Below are positions 22,636 to 34,445 of a DNA stretch of 64,000 nucleotides, one piece after another. The notes under the pieces are model-generated. The model was not told the DNA's origin. It ran no database searches and saw only the letters and a list, made by a program, of their open reading frames with translations. The DNA is taken from the NCBI GenBank assembly GCA_033065855.1, contig JAVXUO010001676.1:1-64000 (forward strand), read 5' to 3'. Both the position numbers and the translations under genes were made by a program. The DNA is from Escallonia rubra (lineage: Eukaryota > Streptophyta > Magnoliopsida > Escalloniales > Escalloniaceae). Within the stretch, counting starts at the first letter, position 1, and each line of letters begins with the position of its first letter.

Positions 22636-23438
22636 CATGGAGGGACCTCCCCCCATGATGGAAACATTAAGGAAGACATGTTTCTAAACATGAGACCAGC
22701 TTTATTTCAACTTGATGAACAAATGGTCAAAAAAACACGTGCTAGAATGGGTAAAATTTTAGTTGGCAGGTTTCGACCAAGACTCAAGTGTTTTCTCCCA
22801 AAGGAAGATTCAGAGAAAAGTAAATGCTTGCTGGAACCTAGAGGGTCATGTAGGTGGTAAACAAGGTTCCTTCTCTTTTCCTGTTTCACTTCTCAGAACT
22901 CTCAGATGCAAACTTGATTTTAAACAACAGTCCCTAGAATTTCTTCGGTGCCCTGTTAATACTAAAGGCATGGTACCCCCATGTAATCTACACATCAGTG
23001 AAATTTCCAACTGTGGACTTGTGGATGAGGGTGAGCAATATACCTAGTGATTGCTATCACTACTATTTGGGTGAATTGGTGGGCATGGCTATGGGGATTG
23101 TCCTTGATATTGATTGGTCTACTCAAAGACAACGAAATCGGGACTATTATCGAATTAAAGTTCTTGTTATTCCAGTTGCTCCTCTCTTGCCTGAAGTTTT
23201 TATCTATCTTCTTGATAGCCAAGGATTTTAGCTGTTGCATGCAAATATGAGAAGGTTTTTATCACTTGCTACCGATGTGGGAGGATTGACCACACAAATA
23301 CAAATTGCACAGCTTCATCAACAATTGTAGTTGATATGCTTGCAAGACGAACTGCCCATATACCAAGTCCCAATCACTATGAAACCTTCTTTTTGAACAA
23401 TTACCCTATGTTTTCGACGCCCCTTCGAGCATTCCCAA
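22636..23438 (+). pseudogene. LINE III ORF1, DUF4283 and zinc knuckle (left part)
   Basis: The probable start is MEGPPPMMETLRK at 22636. DUF4283 text follows in shifting frames: KTRARMGKILVGRF (22737), RKIQRKVNACWNLEGHVG (22805) and ELVGMAMGIVLDIDWSTQRQ (23074). A clean CX2CX4HX4C zinc knuckle, CYRCGRIDHTNTNC, lies at 23267-23308. The protein family binds LINE RNA. The segment is cut at 23438 by the CACTA insertion and resumes at 26955. Confidence 0.8.
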
Positions 23439-26400
23439 CACTACAACAAAATTAGGATGTTACGACGCTTGTAAAGGGACGCTATACTGAAAGCGTCCTA
23501 AAAAGTGGAATATGGGGCGCTAAGTAAAAAAGCGTCCCTTTTTCTGGTTAGATGTAAGGACGCTTTTGTCAAAACGATGGCGTTTCAGTATACGCTGAGT
23601 CCAAAATTTCATTGGCGCGCAACAAAAAAGAGAGAAGACGGAAGAAAGCGCCAATTGGAATCTCAATACTACACCATTTCAGCTTTTGGTTTCTTAATTT
23701 TCTCTTCGGCATTTCGTTCGCAGTGAGCTTTTCCTTTTCCATTTCCATTTCAGTCTCTCTCTCTCTCCACTCATCTTCCATCCATTAACAACATCCATGG
23801 CCAAGATGATTAATTCAAGGAAATTCAAGACCTAAAAGTAAGTCGCTCCTTCCTTTCTCTATCATATATACCTTCTCGTTATTTGGTGTATTGTGCATTC
23901 ATGCATGATTGTTTACTCGGTAATGCCAAAGGTTCTGTATGGGTGATTTGAGGATGAGGTTTCTTTATTTTTTGAGTGCTTTGTATCGAAAGAGGGTTTG
24001 AAGTGGTAGAAACATCTTGGGTGGTTGTTTTCTTCATTAGATTCATGACTGTGCAATTGACTCCCAGTTAACTGTGCAATTGAAGTGGTAGAAACCTCTT
24101 GGGTGGTTGTCCCCTTAATTATTTAGATGAAGAAAACTGTACAATTGATTCCCAGTTTTTGCCATTACATTTATAGATTCCCAGTTTCTCTCTCACCTAC
24201 TTAGCTAACTTGTAATTTGGGGGGAAATCGAATTGGAAAAAGACGAATAGAATAGGAATCGAGTATGCTACTGGGATTATTCACCACGAGGGAAGATCTA
24301 GTGATAAAAAAAATGCGAGAATGAAGGTTTGTAATGAATAGAAAACAGTTCTCAGATGAAAACAGTGCCAAAAAGAAAGCATAGGACTCCAAAGTTGTCA
24401 CCCCTAATTAAAGATCTCAGTCAACAGAATCCAATTAACTTTTAAAAGTTAGAGCTTAAAACTGCAAAATAACAGTTTTGATTTACCTGAAGCCCGTTTG
24501 GTTGCCATTTTCATACTAGTTTTCTTTGTCTACAAACATGATGGATTATCGAGGAAATGTGAGTATTTTTGGCATTTTCAGCATGTGTTGTGATTTCTTG
24601 AAATGCACAGATTTAAGATTTCAAAAATTGCGATGGTCGCGCGTCTTTTAGAAGTTTTCATCTTAGATAATACGTTGTGTAATTTCAGGGGACAACAAAG
24701 CAGGCCCTAAGGGAAATTGGTAAGTGCAATATAAACCTTTCCATATACTATAAACAGTAACAGAGGAATTGCAAAGGCATGGTGGAATCCAAGGGAGCGT
24801 CACCTGGATGTTTATAGGCTAAGGAAAAAGGGTGCTCGCATTACTGTAACAAGATCGAGAAAGAAAAGGAAAGGGAAGAATGCAAAAGTTGGAGTTCATT
24901 CGGAATAAGATATTTTGATTTCTAACGTGAGGTAATTCTTCAACTTGATTGATTAGTAAATATGGATGTGCAATTACATGGTATATTGCTCAGGTGCAAC
25001 ATATATAATTGAGTTCTAGCACAATAGGTTTGCATATAAACATGGATATTGATTGGCAAAATTTGAAACTACCATGTATGTTTACATATGATGGTACGAA
25101 TCCTAAAACCAAGCAGAATGGAGAAAGAAAATTGAAATGGCAAAAGGTTTACACTGGGACTGTTAGGTGTGTGTGACTTGGTGATGACTGATTGTATGAA
25201 GAACTGGGCTGAATAGCTGGGGGCTGAACACTTGGTGTTCTGATGTGTGTACTTGTTCTCATGCGTGTGCATATGTGGGTAGCTTAGTGCTGGCATGTTG
25301 CATTAGTGTTTTATCAGTTCTAAGTTTTGCCAGGAAAAGAAAGCCTGCCTACCTTTAATCACTAGTAACCTGTAATATTCTCTAGAAGAGAATTGGTAGG
25401 ATTCTTAGTTATAGCACAGGTTCTAGAAGAGACTTTGGCATTCTGTTTCTGTGCTGGCTAATAGACGCTGATGCAATTTCCTTTATGCAACTCACCCCTG
25501 TTAGCAAATACAGAATTTCATAACATAAAGACAAGTGCTGGCATTAATTTTAATAATTGCCATTAAAGTGTGACAAAAAAAAGTCACTAAAAACCTTTAA
25601 TGACAAAGTTTTGTTACTGCTGGGAGGGCTTAAAGCAGTTGCTCGAACCAAGGGTTGGAGCACGGATAAGAAGTTTAAGCACAAGCTTGGTTTTAAGTAC
25701 GGATAAGAAGTTACATGTGGTTTACATGATTTTACGATAATTTGATTGGCACTTCATAAATGGTCATTGATATTTACTGCACTGCTTTGCATGATTGTGT
25801 GTTGTATAAATTATGTGCATGAGATAATTGCAAAGAATGTCTTTAACTATTTATAAGTGACAAAATTAATCGACTCTTAACTAAGCTCGAGAGTCTTCAC
25901 AGAGATCATCTGAGCTTAAGTGCTTTTTAAATGCCCTTTTGAATTGAGAAAGTAGACTGATATAGATTGTTTATTTGCTTAAGGTAGACAAATGGATATG
26001 AGTTGAATGAACCAACGTAGGATCAGCAGTGCATATCTTAAAGGACTGGAAGAGTTTCTTGAATTGTTGCCCATGTACAATTGTTGAATTTTGCCATTAT
26101 AAAACGCAAAAGTAAACTTTTAATACATATACACAATCAAATAATAAGTACATCTTTGTATTTGCATGTGGAACTAGAGAGCGTTGATGGGATGTGATCA
26201 ATGACTTAAATGGTGACTTAGATGACTATATTTTTCTTTTGGATGGACTTTGGATAGCTTATTAGTCACGGGTCCTTTTGTGATTGTTATTCGTGTTAGG
26301 CACTTAGAATTAGTGGTTATCTTTTACTTTGGAGTCAATGTAATTATTAACTTGAGACATCTGGTTAATATGAAGACGTTAGATGTTATCCTTCAATTAG

Positions 26401-26954
26401 TTGGTTTTTAACTTCTTATGGTTGGAATGTGAGTATGGACTAAATTGGGATACATTGGTCTATTGATGTGGTACAAATTGCAATAGGTGACGTAGGCATC
26501 ACAAATATATAAATATTTGTAATTTGGTACAATAAAAATGGGAACATATGAGAACACCAATAAGCGTCACAAAAGAGTTATTGGAACGCTCTTTACCGTT
26601 GCTATAGGGCATCTTGAAGTCTTCTAGTTGACCACTTTATAGGACGCTCAATTGCGTCTTCTTAGGCGTTACCTTTGTCGACGCAAATAACAAGGCCAAG
26701 AAGCGTCCTAAAAATTTATTGGAACGCTTCGTAGCGTTGCTATAGGGCATATTGGAGTCTACTAAATGAGCAATTTATATGACGCTTATTTGCGTCTTGT
26801 TAGGCCTGACCCTTATTGAGGCGCTTATGTGCGTTGCCATAACTTATTGTGACGGCCTCTAATGGGGCGGGGTTACGACGCCTTTCAAAGTGTCCCAATA
26901 TGCTACTTGTAAGGACGCTTTTGAGCGTCCTTACAGCCCAATTTTATTGTAGTG
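23439..26954. mobile_element. CACTA (En/Spm-type) DNA transposon 1, non-autonomous, 3,516 bp
   Basis: The left end reads CACTACAACAAAATTAGG and the right end CCAATTTTATTGTAGTG, an imperfect terminal inverted repeat with the CACTA signature. The 3-bp flank CAA (23436-23438 and 26955-26957) is duplicated, as the superfamily requires. Subterminal DNA at both ends is packed with direct and inverted copies of AGCGTCC / GGACGCT, which in CACTA elements are transposase-binding sites. No transposase is recognisable, so movement would have depended on a helper. It sits inside LINE III ORF1. The interior has a leader-like (CT)n stretch with GTAAGT sites (23600-23840), a small spliced-looking coding piece (24689-24909) and otherwise A/T-rich DNA without recognisable content. 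Confidence 0.92.
24689..24909 (+). other. Possible captured exon pair in CACTA 1 (unrecognised)
   Basis: A short segment ending GGGAAATTG is followed by GTAAGT at 24719-24724, and a second segment starts after a CAG at about 24763. The second reads 47 codons without a stop (KAWWNPRERHLDVYRLRKK, then a Lys/Arg-rich tail ending GVHSE and TAA at 24907-24909). The basic tail looks like a nucleic-acid-binding or nuclear-targeting segment. I do not recognise the gene. The sequence could be a captured host piece or a remnant of the transposon's own gene. Confidence 0.35.
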
Positions 26955-29050
26955 CAAATTCTGATTGGAATCGCATATCACGTATCAATATCTTTAGAGA
27001 TACAACAGGACTACACCTAAACCACCAGTATGATGCCTTTTTCCCTAATCCTTTCATTATGGACAACAATGACAAAAACTTCAACACTGCCCTAACATCC
27101 CTCAATTCCATTTCTACCGAAAACGTGGTTGAAGAACATCATGTTCTAAATGAAGTTAATGAACCCGTTGTAATGAATGCTCTAGGCAATGATTTGGAGG
27201 ACATGAACCTTCATAATATTCTCGCGGTCATAAATGCACATGCAAATGAATTTGGACAAATTGAAATTGATGAACCGAATGATCATAATCCTAACCGAAT
27301 GATCACCCAAATGACAACCGGAATTACTGGAGGAACTATGTATCCACGCGCTGACCATAATCCTAACCAATGATGAGTAAATCTTTGGCAGATCTGGAAC
27401 AATATCGGATATCTTCCCTTCTGGCCTGGTGACCACGTAGATACCACCTTAACTGACTACATCAACACAAGGGCATGTGGATCTGACAAATATCTTTGTG
27501 GATGAGGAACAATTTAGGACCTTATCCCACAAAAATCCTGTATACCTTCTGTCCCTATTTCAAAATCCTTCCAGATTTGAGGTAAGCTCCCCATCTACAA
27601 AACCAAATCTTCAGGAAAGCTAAACTTTACCTTTACCTTTGACCCATAACCCATTGGACATTCCTGACTTGGATCGGCTTAAGAGCAGGCCATAAAAAAT
27701 ATTAATTGGGCTAAATTTGTTTTATGCCTCTCTGAATATAGGCTTCAAATGTTGGGATATCCTATTAATACTCACTTCGCCAAATATAACCACTTCTCTC
27801 TAAGCCCAACTTAGCCCATTAAATTCCAAAACCAATCTAGTTACCGGCCCGCCTAATGCATAACAAGCTTAACTTCAATCCCACCCAGATCAAATCAACA
27901 TTTCTGAAACCATCACCAATAATCCACTTACCAGCCAACCTTAATTCCAACCCTGAAACCTTAGCACTTTCCCTTAACAACAACCTAGAACTGGCCTCTC
28001 TTGCTTTGTTTGACCAAACCTCCTCTCTAGTAGGGGTGAGCACGGTTCGGTTGGTTCGGTTTGAAGGCTGAATACCAAACCGAACCGACCACCATCGGTT
28101 TGGAAGAAAAAAAACCAAACCGTAGTTGAACGGTTTGGTTTCAGCGGTTCGGTTTCAACGGTTTGGACGGATCAAACGGATTGGTTTGGACGGATTGACC
28201 GGTTTGGGTTAGTAATTATTTTTTGGATTTTTTGGGCCTAAATATTGATTATTTAGCATTATTTATACACATAATAACTAGTTTTTTAGAGCCTACCTAT
28301 TGAAATTAGGTAGAGTTTACACATATATGTGGTGGTTAGATCATAAGTATACCAAAAATTAAATAGTGACTAGGATTTGATAAAGATTTATAAGTTTTTA
28401 ATTAGATATATATAGGTTCGGTTTGGTTCGGTTTAGAACGGTTTCGAAAAAACGAAACTGAACCAACCGAACCGATCATTGGTTTGGTAAAAAAAAAATC
28501 AAACCAATTGTTTCTTTAAATCGGTTTGTGATTAGAGGGTTTGGTCGGTTCGGTGTTCCTGGTTGGATTTGTTTGAACGGTTTAAATGCTCACCCCTACT
28601 CTCTAGCATTTGCCTTAGCCCAAAATTCCACATACGGCTCCTCATTTACCTTTACCCCTCTTGATGTTCAACAACTGCTTAATGAAGTCATCCTGTATGT
28701 CAAGCCACTCATTGGTATGGCACTCCATGCTTCTGGTGGAAGCCAAGTTGATGATCGTGCACCTCTTTCCACTGAGCAGTTAAATGCAGGACAACCCCTT
28801 AATACTACATCTCCGGGGGGAACTCGTTTCACGGTACTAGACTTTGAGGCTAGACTTTGAGGCTTACTAATCACATCAGCCAATCCAGCGCAAGCCCTTT
28901 TCAACAAGGATCGATACGAGAATGCTCAGACCTTGGTGAGCACCAATTGGATCCAACGGTGACCAAACGCCCCAAAGTGACCTGTGATGAACCCCCTAAT
29001 TTTCCAGGTGCTACTCTCATTCTTTGCCTCTCTACTACACTGGTGCTTTA
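26955..29050 (+). pseudogene. LINE III ORF1, right part (interrupted by hAT MITE)
   Basis: The frame resumes after the CACTA with SDWNRISRINIFRDTTG and runs, with breaks, through an acidic, Asn-rich region (27057-27373) typical of the poorly conserved ORF1 C-terminus. Further on, LALFDQTSSL just before 28031 and AFALAQNSTYGSSF just after 28598 fit as one protein stretch split by the MITE. No function can be given for this tail. Confidence 0.6.
28031..28598. mobile_element. hAT-type MITE, 568 bp
   Basis: The ends are TAGGGGTGAGCA and TGCTCACCCCTA, a perfect 12-bp inverted repeat of a type I know from widespread plant hAT MITEs. The 8-bp flank CTCTCTAG is duplicated exactly (28023-28030, 28599-28606). 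Internally, GGTTCGGTTTGG-like strings face their complements from both sides, so the element can form a long hairpin. It has no coding capacity and is inserted in LINE III ORF1. Confidence 0.95.
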
Positions 29051-29619
29051 ATTTCATTATGTATATCGTTCCGGTACCTTACATAAGCATAGTTTGTTAT
29101 CTTTTGTTACTTTTCTGTACTGTGGGAAATCTATTAAATGCAAAGTGGAAAATCTGCAAGTAAAAAAAAAAAAAGTTACAGAATTGTACCTAAGACAGGA
29201 AACCTTTAGGATGTTAAGGGGGTTAGTATAGAATATGTGCTTTATTCTTTGTTTAGTCTTACTGCCAAACAAATATGCATAAGGAGTGGTCACCTGAACG
29301 GAGATGGAGTTGTGGTCCTTCAACAACCATATGCTGGTCATCGATTCCCTTCAAATGTACATCAACCCTTGCCTGTTGATCATTTCAGATCGTTTTCCTC
29401 TATCATTAAGAGATGCAAGCTTCTCGCTACAGTAAAAATCCAAAAATCATGGTACCAGAAAGAAATTCTAGACAGTGTTATGGAAATTGGGTTCATTTCT
29501 CTCAAGCATTGCACTCGCCTGAAGCGAAGTAGTGGGAAATGTGATAATCCATATCTTAATCGCTCTTCGATTGACTGACTGGGTTTTGAGTTTTGCCCCT
29601 GAGCAAACCGTTCACCCTC

Positions 29620-30660
29620 AGTGAGGATTCTGAGCTGGAACTGTCGTGGGTTTAGTTATACCCTCACAGTTCATGCAGTGCTCAAATTGACTCGAACACA
29701 TAAAATATCTCATTTGTTCTTACAAAAAACGAAACTATCTGCTCGTGGGATCTCCCGTGTATTCTCAAGACATGGGTTTTTTCTCTCTCTACAATGGGCA
29801 CTGACCGAAGCAGGTAGTAGGATCGAGAGGAGTTTTTTGGGGTGGATGGACGGAAGAAGTTAATGCTTTCGTCTTGCTTATAGACAAACACCTTATTCTT
29901 GTCCATTCCAATTTGGTAATGAAGCTTTTTGGGTCCTAAGTTTTATCTATGCATAGACTGTTCTGGCTAAAAAGAAAATTGACCGGACAAGAACCTCACA
30001 TCCAATATCTGCTATATTACTACCGCTTTTATTGATTGGGACTTTAATCAAGTTATGGGCCCATCGGAAACATATGCTCCCAGTACTTGAGCATTCTTGG
30101 CCACAAACTATTAGCTGACTTCGTGCACCACCATCACTTGGTGGACCTTAAATGGGTGGGATTGCTGTTTACGTGGACGAATAACAGACCTTTGACCATG
30201 CACCTATCCTCCTTACTCTAAAACCTAGCAGTGCTTTCCTACCTCGACCTAAGATTTTTTAGGCTACGTGGTTAAAACACCCACAATGATAGATTATTAT
30301 GCAAATAGCCTAGTCTACTTTTGTACCAGGTTCTCTGCTCTTCAAAGTCATGGCGTGGGGAAGAATAATGATGAAAAATGAATATCTAGAACAAAGAAAG
30401 ATTTGGCAACATTGAGATGCAAATCTCGAATGCTAAGGCCCAATTGTTGTACTTCCAAAGCCTTCTTCCCAATTCGAATGCTCAATTACTTGAACATAGT
30501 GCTAAGAAGAACCTGCATGAGCTCCTCGAATGGGAAGAATGAGAAGAACTTCACTGGGCCAAGAAATCACGAATTAGATGGCTATAACTGGGCGATTGCA
30601 ACACAACAATTTCCATACCTCCACTCTGATCTGAAGAAACTTAAATAAGATATCCTTTTT
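29620..30660 (+). pseudogene. LINE III ORF2 endonuclease and linker remnant
   Basis: VRILSWNCRGFSYTLTVH at about 29620 is the opening of an L1 endonuclease, followed by FLQKTKLSARGIS with the catalytic region changed (usually ETK). Later text, near 30400-30640, resembles the linker between endonuclease and RT (HWAKKSRIRWLQLGD). The RT itself is not found. Stops and frameshifts are frequent. Confidence 0.65.
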
Positions 30661-30787
30661 CATAGAGAAGCGAGAAATATTTATGATAACCATAGCTCAA
30701 TCTCTTCCTGTCCCTGTGACCACTTCACAAAAATTTAGTGCCCATAAACCCAACGCCACTTTACCTATCCATCATTGTGTGTCGAAA

Positions 30788-31760
30788 CAGGGGCGGACCT
30801 ATGTTGTGGCAAGGGGGGCACTTCTGAAAAAAAAAAATTTGGTTTTCGGGAATCGCACCACCCCGTTCCCGAGACGCCGTTCCCCATCCCTGATACCCCC
30901 GTTCCCCGAGACCACAACTCGGCGCTCTCTCTCTCTTTCTCTCTCTCTCACCGGTGGACAGTGGATGTAACGACCGGCGACTAGATCTGGCATATTGCCG
31001 GCGACGCCACGCGACTGAACGGTCTGAACCCACCTTGTAGATCTCCGACCGGCGACCAGATCTTGAAGAAACGGCACTCTGCCGGCGACCAAATCTCCGA
31101 GTCTTTGTTCAGCGTCCGACCACGCGACCAGTCACCAGATCTGCTTGACAGAGTGCCACTGCTTGATGCCGTCCGACCACGTGACCAGATCTGCTTGACG
31201 AAGTGCCTCACCCAGTCACCCTGCCGGCGACCGCGAGCTGCTGCACGGACGATTGCTGGGATTTGCTGCTGGGAATTTGTCTGTTGTATGTTGCTTCATC
31301 CCAATTCGTGGTGGAGCTGCATCCAGCCGTGGTGAATTTGTTTGTTGTCTAGTTGAGTGTTGTCTACTTGAGACTCGAGTGCTTGACGGAGTGGCCCACT
31401 GTTTTGGTAAATTATTGTTAATTTATTGTTATTATTTATTTTATATTTGTATGTCGATGCTTATGCTACAGACTTGGGTTATTTTGCATATATATAGATG
31501 TCAATACAAATATATTTGTACATTAAAAGTATCATAAACCTAGAGTTTAATTCTAAAATTTTGAGTATCGAAACATTGATATAGTTTAATTTCAGTGATT
31601 ATATAGAGATTTAGAAAAATTCTTAAATTGTGTTTAATTCAGTGATTATATAGAGATTTAAAAAAAAATCTCTATATAATATTATTTTACTATAAAAAAA
31701 AATGGATGCATTCGAGAGAATTTTTGCACCCCCTGAAAAAAAATTCTGGTTCCGCCCATG
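30788..31760. mobile_element. hAT-like non-autonomous transposon, 973 bp
   Basis: The left end CAGGGGCGGACC and right end GGTTCCGCCCATG are an imperfect inverted repeat of the CAGGGGCGGA type known from plant hAT elements. The 8-bp flanks TGTCGAAA and TGTCTAAC agree at six of eight positions, an aged target duplication. The left half is G+C-rich, with a (CT)n tract (30928-30949) followed by repeated CCGGCGACCAGATCT-like strings; the right half is A/T-rich. No transposase is present. The frames seen here are short and not convincing. Confidence 0.75.
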
Positions 31761-31768
31761 TGTCTAAC

Positions 31769-32649
31769 CTCTCGAAAACTCTAACTTACATGGACTCATT
31801 GTGTCTCTAACCTTGAATGGGAAGAATGAGAACAACATCATTGTGTGTCTAACCTCTCGAAGACTGGTATATAGCAGTGATGAATTCTAACTTTTTTAGG
31901 TGTTGTCAAGTAAAGCTCATTAAGCTAGAACATTTTACATAACCTCAGTCAATAGTTTAACCACTTGTCAATGGACTCAGCTAGCATCCCTAAGCTTAGA
32001 CCCAATTTGCATGGACTTAGCTAGCATCCCTAAGCTTAGACCCAATTTGCCTATAAGGGGCCCTGAGCTTATGAACTCAAAGAGGTCCTGTACAGAAAAA
32101 ACTGACGTACATGTGTTGTTGGAAAAACTTAATGTAATGGATCAACAATTGTATAGGGATATATGGAATTGCCTTCCATCCATAAGCATCTAGTGCATAT
32201 TCACCAATTGTAATAACAAAACAGAAATTTCACATATCAATAATTGCATAATTGATATATTGTATATGTTAATGGTTGAAATTCAATAGTCGTGGTGGTA
32301 TACATAGACAGCATGCATGTATAACTCTCAATGACTTAAGAAAGAAGAGGGTAGATTATGAGCTTGCAAATTAAAGGGCAATCTATCACGTACAACACTA
32401 AAAGTAGTAAAATTCCAAAGTGGCTGTGTTCTTAGTATTCTACATATTTCCAAACACTCACAATCAGATTTTTTAGGTACCAACAAAATAAGTTTTCTCA
32501 AATGCTGGAACCATTAGATTTTACAGTGAAGAAATTGTCAGATCAAAACATAAAGAAAAATACAATAATTGGAAAAGAGGGAAAGCTAAAAATGCAGACA
32601 TAATTAAAGGCATTAAAAAAAGAGAACAGAAAACAAACTAAGAACCTAA
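31769..32649. other. Unassigned sequence with a 38-bp direct repeat
   Basis: Nothing here is clearly a gene. GCATCCCTAAGCTTAGACCC and flanking bases are repeated in tandem at about 31976-32013 and 32014-32051 (38-bp unit). An open frame at 32011-32193 (60 codons; ELMNSKRSCTEKTDVHVLLE) has an ordinary amino-acid mix, but I know no match. The part at 31764-31860 repeats GTGTCTAACCTCTCGA twice, suggesting local duplication next to the hAT-like element. Confidence 0.4.
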
Positions 32650-33894
32650 GGCCCCGTACGTTTACGGTTTCGGTTTTATGTATTTGTATTGTGTTTTCGT
32701 TTTCAATATTTTCGTATCCAATCACAAAATATGGTTGTATACTTTTATTATTTTCACCACTTTTTTGTATCTACTTTTTTCGGTTGTTTTTGTATGTTTA
32801 TCATTTTCATTTCCGTTTTCATTACTGTTACGACCATTTTTTTCCGGTATTACCCTTACTGTAGGGATGATAATTTGCTATTATACCCTTACTTTGTCCT
32901 CCAAAATAAACATCCTACCCCACTTGTCAGACCTCTTTCACACCACCCAACCATCTTCTCCACCGTTCCAAACACACCTGCCATCTCTCTCTACGCAAAC
33001 AACTTCCTGCTTCTCCTCCTTCCACTGACGACCTGCTTGACTTCCCCAAGGAGGACGAGGTAATGGCCGACGCCTTCTTCGGCAATCTCGCCGTGGATTC
33101 CGGCGAGATCACGCCGGTCACCACTGTCAACAACTTCAATTCCTCCATCTCCGGTAGCGAGCACCAATTTTTTCTTTTTCTCCAAAACCCACTTCCTACA
33201 AATCTGCCCCTCTATGATATTCCCTTCCCTTTCCCTTACATCTGTCAATTTCTGGAATCTTTCATGGTGATTAGATGCATGACTTTTTAAATTGCATCTC
33301 TATTGTCTCCACCCATGACCCACGACTGCCATTACTAGCCCACCAACCTTCTGCCCCATATATTCCAGTCATAACCACCTTCCTAGATCAGCAACCAGCC
33401 CACCAACCTTTCTACCCTCTGTACTGCAATCAACCCAAATGAAACGAGCACACTTTTTCACCTAAAGGCCTGCCAACGGTCATCCTTAAGAATAGCGCTG
33501 ATTAAACATGTGATTAGTGTGGCCATTTGATAATGATCTTGAGATTGTCTGGTAGGGGACGTTGATGAGGATGCCGGCGTGGCTGTAATACCTGGACTGT
33601 GGGGTGAACAAAAGGATAGAAAGGGAGGGAGAGGGAGAGAGAGAGAGAGTCTGACAATTTGCAGACTTGGGAAGAAAATGGGTGAACAGTGATAGGAGAA
33701 ATTGTTTTCTCTGACACTGAGTTGAGATTGTTGAGAAAAGTGGAAAACACCTCCAAGGTGTTTTCCGATTTTTGATACTATTTGAGTATTTGTATCCAAA
33801 ATGAAAACATAAAATGGTAAAAGTACACAATAAAAGCATCTTTTTCGTTATCATTGCAAAAAACAGATACTGAAAATGGTAAACGTACGAGGCC
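32650..33894. mobile_element. PIF/Harbinger-like non-autonomous transposon, 1,245 bp
   Basis: The left end reads GGCCCCGTACGTTTACGG and the right end AAACGTACGAGGCC, forming an inverted repeat with the GGCC start usual for Harbinger/Tourist elements. The 3-bp TAA flank (32647-32649 and 33895-33897) is duplicated, as for that superfamily. No transposase is visible. Inside lie a probable host gene fragment (33006-33165) and a (GA)n tract (33620-33650). Confidence 0.8.
33006..33165 (+). pseudogene. Captured gene fragment resembling the N-terminus of a GATA transcription factor
   Basis: One frame reads SPPSTDDLLDFPKEDEV, then MADAFFGNLAVDSGEITPV, then a Ser-rich stretch ending SSISGSEH. Plant GATA factors of the GATA9/GATA12 type have, in the same order, a (V)(D/E)DLLDFSNED motif, a DAFFDN-like segment, a Ser/Thr/Val-rich stretch and SSxSGxEP. 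Those proteins are nuclear activators, but the zinc-finger part is not present here. The fragment is unusually G+C-rich compared with the transposon around it, consistent with capture. Similarity is from memory and covers only about 53 residues. Confidence 0.45.
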
Positions 33895-34350
33895 TAAATT
33901 GATGCCAAAACCAATCTAAGTTCAGATAAAAATTTAAAGGAAACTATCAAATTAGAGACAAAGAGATGAGAAAAGTAAAAATCTCATATCACTTGTGCAG
34001 CACGAGACGCCTGGAAGTGAAATCTGAACATAAATGCCCTAACTAAGCTTAGTGATGGAGGCGACATAGTAGATCGAGATCAGTGGTGACCGGGTAGATA
34101 GAGATTGCTCTGCCAACAAGGTGCCAACTGTGAGCTTCACGAACCAAGGTGAAGGTGGCGCTGACATACTGGGTAATTGGATGCCGGGGGGGGGGGGGGG
34201 TGGGGGGGGGGCGGGCACAGAAGAGATCGAGAGATAGGGAATTGGATTGGGGAAAGGGAGGTGAGAGATCAGGAGAGAGGAAGACAAGCAAAGGGATTAT
34301 TAAATTAGGGTAATATGTTTATTATTATATCCGTAAAACTAAAAAACCTC
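33895..34350. other. Unassigned sequence with a G-rich tract
   Basis: I see no gene. The stretch includes an interrupted G run (34187-34211) and purine-rich DNA up to 34290, followed by A/T-rich DNA. It may be the interior of the CACTA whose right end is at 41218-41398, because LINE II inserted exactly between the two, but its left end is not identifiable. Frames in the G-rich part are low-complexity. Confidence 0.4.
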
Positions 34351-34445
34351 GGTTCTTGAATTGACAGTTAACTTTGTCTGGGCGCTAGAATTCTTCTCTC
34401 GAGAATTCTAATCTCTTCAAAATTCTAGGGTTTGATAGATACATA

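Larger units (their letters stand above)
22441..30787 (+). mobile_element. L1-type LINE, copy III (old, interrupted by a CACTA and a hAT MITE)
   Basis: Two separated stretches of ORF1 (22620-23438 and 26955-29000) and an ORF2 start (about 29620) read in the same direction as one LINE once the inserted transposons are ignored. The ORF1 zinc knuckle, the downstream WNRI stretch and the endonuclease start resemble LINE IV (41402-43535), so III and IV form a second LINE family distinct from copies I and II. No RT domain follows; recognisable sequence stops near the hAT-like element at 30788. Many stops and frameshifts indicate a much older insertion than LINE II. Confidence 0.75.
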
